A stretch of DNA of 9,517 nt from Candidatus Methylomirabilota bacterium (lineage in GTDB: Bacteria; Methylomirabilota; Methylomirabilia; Methylomirabilales; Methylomirabilaceae): positions 1-9,517 of the forward strand of contig PQAQ01000173.1 of the NCBI GenBank assembly GCA_003105305.1, given 5' to 3'. Shown in pieces: positions 6,277-9,517 of this stretch; within the stretch, counting starts at the first letter, position 1, and each line of letters starts with the position of its first letter. Below the pieces are notes generated by a model that worked only from the letters and a program-made list of their open reading frames with translations, searched no databases and had not been told where the DNA came from. A program made the position numbers and the translations under genes.

Positions 6277-7431
6277 TCAGGCGGGCAGCGCCGCCAACAC
6301 CAGCTTCCTCGCCTCGCGATCAGCATCAAGCGCGTCTTCAAGCGAGTCAATCTTCCGGCCGTGATGGCGATCCATCGCGTGAGCAATGAGGGCAGCGATA
6401 TCGGGGAATGTCACGCGACCGGAGAGGAACAGGTCCACCGCCACCTCGTTCGCTGCGTTCAGGACGGCCGGATATGTTCCACCAGCCTTCAGCGCCTGAT
6501 AGGCGAATCCAACGCAAGGAAACCGTTCATGATCAACCGGTTCGAATGTCAACGCCGAAAGGCTATTCAGGTCGAGGGGCGGCAGCGGGGTCTGCAATCG
6601 GTCGGGGTATGACAGGGCGTACAGGATCGGTAGCCCCATATCGGTCACCCCCATCTGGGCCAGGATCGCCCCGTCCATGAACTCCACCATCGAGTGGATG
6701 ATGCTCTGCGGGTGAATAATGACATCGATCTGTTGCGGCGCGAGGGAGAAGAACCAACTGGCCTCGATAACCTCCAGTCCCTTATTCATGAGCGTTGCGG
6801 AGTCGATAGTGATCTTCTTCCCCATGACCCACGTCGGATGTTTCAGCGCCTCGTTCGGAGTAATACTCGTGAAGCTGTCTTTGGGCCGTCGCCGGAACGG
6901 TCCCCCCGAGGACGTCAAGAGCACCCGTTTCAAGTATGCGCAGCTATGCTGTCCTCCCAAACATTGGAAGATGGCCGAATGCTCACTATCAACCGGAAGG
7001 AGTCGAACCCCTCGTGATCGCGCCTCGCTGATTACCAACTCGCCCGCCATGACCATGACTTCCTTCGTCGCAAGAGCAATATCTTTTCCCGCCTTGATGG
7101 CGGCGAGGCTTGGGAGCAGGCCCGCCGCGCCGACGATTGCGGTGAGGACGATATCGGCTTCTGCCGCAGTGGCCACAGCCAGCATCCCGTCGTCTCCCCA
7201 TCCGATCTCGACGGGGAGGCCTGCTACACGTTCTTTCAGCATCGTCGCCGCTTTAGCGGTTCCGACGGCGACGACACGGGGCGAGAACCGCCTGATCTGT
7301 TGCTCCAGAAGGTCGATATTATCCCTGGCTGCAAGCGCCACGACCTCAAAGGCGTCGCGATGCAGGTCAATCATGGCCAACGCCTTAACCCCGATAGTCC
7401 CGGTTGAGCCGAGAATGCTCACACGCTTCAC
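6277..7431 (-). CDS. dxr: 1-deoxy-D-xylulose 5-phosphate reductoisomerase
   Basis: Dxr catalyses the NADPH-dependent rearrangement and reduction of DXP to methylerythritol 4-phosphate, the committed step of the non-mevalonate isoprenoid pathway. With the start chosen here it has 384 residues, normal for the family. Visible parts are the NADPH loop GSTGTIG (8-14), the metal site DSEHSA (D148, E150), the phosphate-binding SSGGPF (174-179), the flexible loop HPTWVMG (198-204) and NKGLEVIEA with E220. The usual ANKE motif reads ATKE (121-124), a Thr for a normally conserved Asn. I chose GTG 7431 (VKRVSILG) because AGAGAGG (7443-7437) lies five bases upstream. The ATG at 7497 has no binding site and sits about 4 nt from the predicted transcript start. 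It heads the dxr-rseP-ispG unit; the cdsA and uppS genes often found beside dxr are absent on this side. Confidence 0.97.
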   Translation of the reverse strand: MKRVSILGSTGTIGVKALAMIDLHRDAFEVVALAARDNIDLLEQQIRRFSPRVVAVGTAKAATMLKERVAGLPVEIGWGDDGMLAVATAAEADIVLTAIVGAAGLLPSLAAIKAGKDIALATKEVMVMAGELVISEARSRGVRLLPVDSEHSAIFQCLGGQHSCAYLKRVLLTSSGGPFRRRPKDSFTSITPNEALKHPTWVMGKKITIDSATLMNKGLEVIEASWFFSLAPQQIDVIIHPQSIIHSMVEFMDGAILAQMGVTDMGLPILYALSYPDRLQTPLPPLDLNSLSALTFEPVDHERFPCVGFAYQALKAGGTYPAVLNAANEVAVDLFLSGRVTFPDIAALIAHAMDRHHGRKIDSLEDALDADREARKLVLAALPA

Positions 7432-7436
7432 GGTTG

Positions 7437-7443
7437 CCTCTCT
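7437..7443 (-). promoter_or_regulatory. Ribosome binding site that fixes the dxr start
   Basis: AGAGAGG on the minus strand lies five bases before the GTG at 7431. This supports the shorter Dxr, whose N-terminus begins right at the NADPH-binding strand, over the 22-residue longer version from the ATG at 7497. Confidence 0.7.
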
Positions 7444-7507
7444 TTTTGCTTCTATGCCGCACCGATCATCAATGATAAGTCCGTTATCCACCGGCATTTA
7501 TAGGCGT

Positions 7508-7536
7508 AGTATAATCGGATCGAGAGTCTTTAGCAA
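7508..7536 (-). promoter_or_regulatory. dxr: Sigma70-type promoter of the dxr-rseP-ispG unit
   Basis: On the minus strand TTGCTA (7536-7531) and TATACT (7513-7508) are separated by 17 bp. The -10 box matches the consensus at five of six positions. Transcription would begin near 7501, giving a 70-nt leader before the GTG at 7431. It points away from the plus-strand unit that begins about 100 bp to the right. Confidence 0.6.
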
Positions 7537-7545
7537 GAGCTTTTG

Positions 7546-7575
7546 GCTCGCCTGGTTCGAGCGGACGAGGCGGGC
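7546..7575. repeat. GC-rich inverted repeat between the divergent units
   Basis: GCTCGCCT (7546-7553) pairs with AGGCGGGC (7568-7575) over 8 bp, including one G-T pair, with a 14-nt loop. It lies just upstream of the dxr -35 box, between the two divergent promoters, where a regulator could bind. A second small palindromic pair, CCGCGG at 7582-7587 and 7594-7599, follows. Function is not known. Confidence 0.35.
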
Positions 7576-7611
7576 GGCGGTCCGCGGTCAGGCCCGCGGG
7601 GTGGATTTTTC

Positions 7612-7641
7612 TTGACAATCGCGGGACTGAACGGGTAAGAA
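7612..7641 (+). promoter_or_regulatory. Candidate promoter for the TVP38-like gene
   Basis: A perfect TTGACA (7612-7617), preceded by a T-run, is followed 18 bp later by TAAGAA (7636-7641). The -10 box is a poor match, so confidence rests on the -35 box and on the need for a plus-strand promoter here. A start near 7648 would give a leader of about 190 nt. Confidence 0.35.
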
Positions 7642-7644
7642 AGC

Positions 7645-7839
7645 TGCACAACATGACGATAACGCACCCCGATCATTCCACATCACGCTTCGTACCTCGC
7701 CGCCTCATCATATGGTGCTCACCGGACGGGTACGGCGCTGAGCTATGTGCGCGATCTGATCGGCTGAACGAGGCCAGACGTATGTGGACACCGACCAATC
7801 AGGTCAGATCGCTCACTGTCGGACCCCCCGACTGATTCT
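7645..7839 (+). promoter_or_regulatory. Hairpin-rich leader before the TVP38-like gene, no known riboswitch recognised
   Basis: Three stems are seen. CGTACC (7691-7696) pairs with GGTACG (7729-7734) and encloses GGTGctCACC (7714-7723). GCGATCTGA (7751-7759) pairs perfectly with TCAGATCGC (7804-7812), extended by one G-T and one C-G pair, around a 40-nt loop. GTCGG (7818-7822) pairs with CCGAC (7828-7832) just before the GTG start. The coding start at 7840 has no ribosome binding site. A 60-codon open frame (7653-7835) also fits this stretch, with no binding site and no protein-like composition I recognise. I favour a structured untranslated leader but cannot name its class. Confidence 0.4.
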
Positions 7840-8613
7840 GTGTTGCCCGCATTGCTCGAGCAATATCCGTCACTCAAGAAAACCGTGGTGATCGGCGCGG
7901 TCATTCTGGCCGTGGTCGGCGGCGTGTTCGGCTATGCCCTTTTCGAGGGGTGGATCGACCTGGGAGAGCTCTGGCGGTGGCTTGAAACCTTTTTCAGCGA
8001 ACAGGAGTTAGCCCGATACGTCAGACGGGCTGGGCCGTGGGCGCCCGTGGTGTTTATTGGTCTGCAGGCACTTCAGATCATCATCGCGCCGATTCCCGGT
8101 GAAGTGACCGGCATCATCGGCGGATATCTCTTCGGGACGTTTCCAAGTCTCATCTATTCCACCATCGGACTGACGATCGGGTCTTGCCTCGCCTTCGGTC
8201 TGGGTCGTTGGCTGGGGCATCATTTCGCTCGTCGGTTCGTGACGCCTGAGACCTATAACATGTTCTTCTTCCTCACGCGAACCCAGGGCAAGTTGATCAC
8301 CTTCCTCCTCTTCCTCATTCCCGGTTTCCCGAAGGATTTCCTGTGCTACATTCTGGGCGCCAGCCCCATATCGTTTGGCGCCTTCTTCCTGCTCAGCACC
8401 ATAGGCCGTATCCCGGGCACGTGGTTCCTTTCCATGCAGGGAAGGCAGGTCCGAGCGGCGCAGTACGGCAGCTTCTTTACTCTTGCCTTCGTCATATCGG
8501 CGGCGCTTTTGTTATTGTACCTGTATCGTGAGCCGCTCTTCAGATGGATTAAGCTCGATCATCATCGACGACAGCGGCGAAAGCGGGATACGGCGAGGAA
8601 CCTGGGGATCTGA
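7840..8613 (+). CDS. TVP38/TMEM64 family (VTT domain, DedA-related) membrane protein
   Basis: This 257-residue polytopic inner-membrane protein has an N-terminal membrane segment (about 15-33), an amphipathic stretch (40-60) and the VTT core. Core landmarks are [18 protein letters not shown] (82-99), resembling the re-entrant loop with a conserved acidic residue (E88), and [17 protein letters not shown] (161-177), a family hallmark. Hydrophobic segments lie near 68-84, 90-120, 151-173, 176-197 and 211-228, and the tail is strongly basic (HHRRQRRKR). Related DedA/VTT proteins act in lipid handling (scramblase or undecaprenyl phosphate flipping) and membrane homeostasis; the substrate of this branch is unknown. 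The start is GTG at 7840, without a clear binding site; TTG codons at 7843 and 7852 are alternatives. It is 46 bp from the next gene and probably co-transcribed with it. Confidence 0.92.
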   Translation: MLPALLEQYPSLKKTVVIGAVILAVVGGVFGYALFEGWIDLGELWRWLETFFSEQELARYVRRAGPWAPVVFIGLQALQIIIAPIPGEVTGIIGGYLFGTFPSLIYSTIGLTIGSCLAFGLGRWLGHHFARRFVTPETYNMFFFLTRTQGKLITFLLFLIPGFPKDFLCYILGASPISFGAFFLLSTIGRIPGTWFLSMQGRQVRAAQYGSFFTLAFVISAALLLLYLYREPLFRWIKLDHHRRQRRKRDTARNLGI

Positions 8614-8659
8614 TGAGCTGTTGGGTAGTGGGTCCTTGAGGGCGAGTGGGATCCGGTCG

Positions 8660-9517
<858 letters not shown>

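Noticed and set aside
7545..7580. T-loop-like GGTTCGA (7554-7560) suggesting a tRNA or tRNA remnant
   Set aside because: The flanking bases do not form a T stem, and no acceptor, D or anticodon arms are present; it is the loop of a simple inverted repeat.
7582..7610. CCGCGG hairpin followed by a T-run, resembling a plus-strand terminator
   Set aside because: No plus-strand gene lies upstream to be terminated, and the T-run begins six bases past the stem. It more likely forms the upstream part of the promoter region.
6719..7615. 298-codon plus-strand open frame opposite dxr
   Set aside because: It is the shadow of dxr: its translation is rich in Ser, Ala and Arg with no recognisable motif, while dxr carries every family motif.

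Overview
This 9.5 kb window looks like ordinary chromosome of a GC-rich, Gram-negative-type bacterium. It has DOXP/MEP isoprenoid genes, a site-2 protease of the RseP type, a secreted protein with a Sec-type leader, and frequent GTG starts. The mix of protein features is compatible with an NC10-type (Methylomirabilis-like) or deltaproteobacterium-like lineage. That placement is an impression from the protein sequences, not something the window proves. I see no insertion sequence, phage gene, CRISPR array, rRNA or tRNA.

Layout. Bases 1-731 (+) hold the C-terminal half of a class II fumarase/aspartase family lyase. At 820-1596 (+), behind its own promoter, is an unrecognised secreted, membrane-anchored, histidine-rich protein. 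Bases 1597-1903 are non-coding: an inverted repeat, a good sigma70-type promoter and a structured leader of about 165 nt feed a cold-shock protein gene (1904-2107, +) that ends in a hairpin terminator. Four genes then run on the minus strand. dxr (7431-6277), rseP (6261-5116) and ispG (5113-4037) are tightly packed behind a promoter at 7508-7536. proS (3878-2184) follows after a 158-bp gap that carries several hairpins. To the right of the dxr promoter, a plus-strand unit starts with a long, hairpin-rich leader (about 7640-7839). It continues with a TVP38/TMEM64 (VTT domain) membrane protein (7840-8613) and a divergent cation/calcium exchanger family protein (8660 to the window end, incomplete).

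How the genes work together. dxr and ispG encode the second and a late step of the non-mevalonate isoprenoid pathway. They are transcribed with rseP, the intramembrane protease gene that often sits beside dxr in bacteria. proS supplies prolyl-tRNA and commonly clusters with them. The TVP38-like and exchanger-like genes are both membrane proteins and probably one transcription unit; their joint role is unknown.

I did not find a convincing new multi-gene system. The items most worth a second look are the unassigned structured leader before the TVP38-like gene, the csp leader, the His-rich secreted protein that may mature with an N-terminal histidine, the divergent exchanger, and the inter-hairpin complementarity in the ispG-proS gap.
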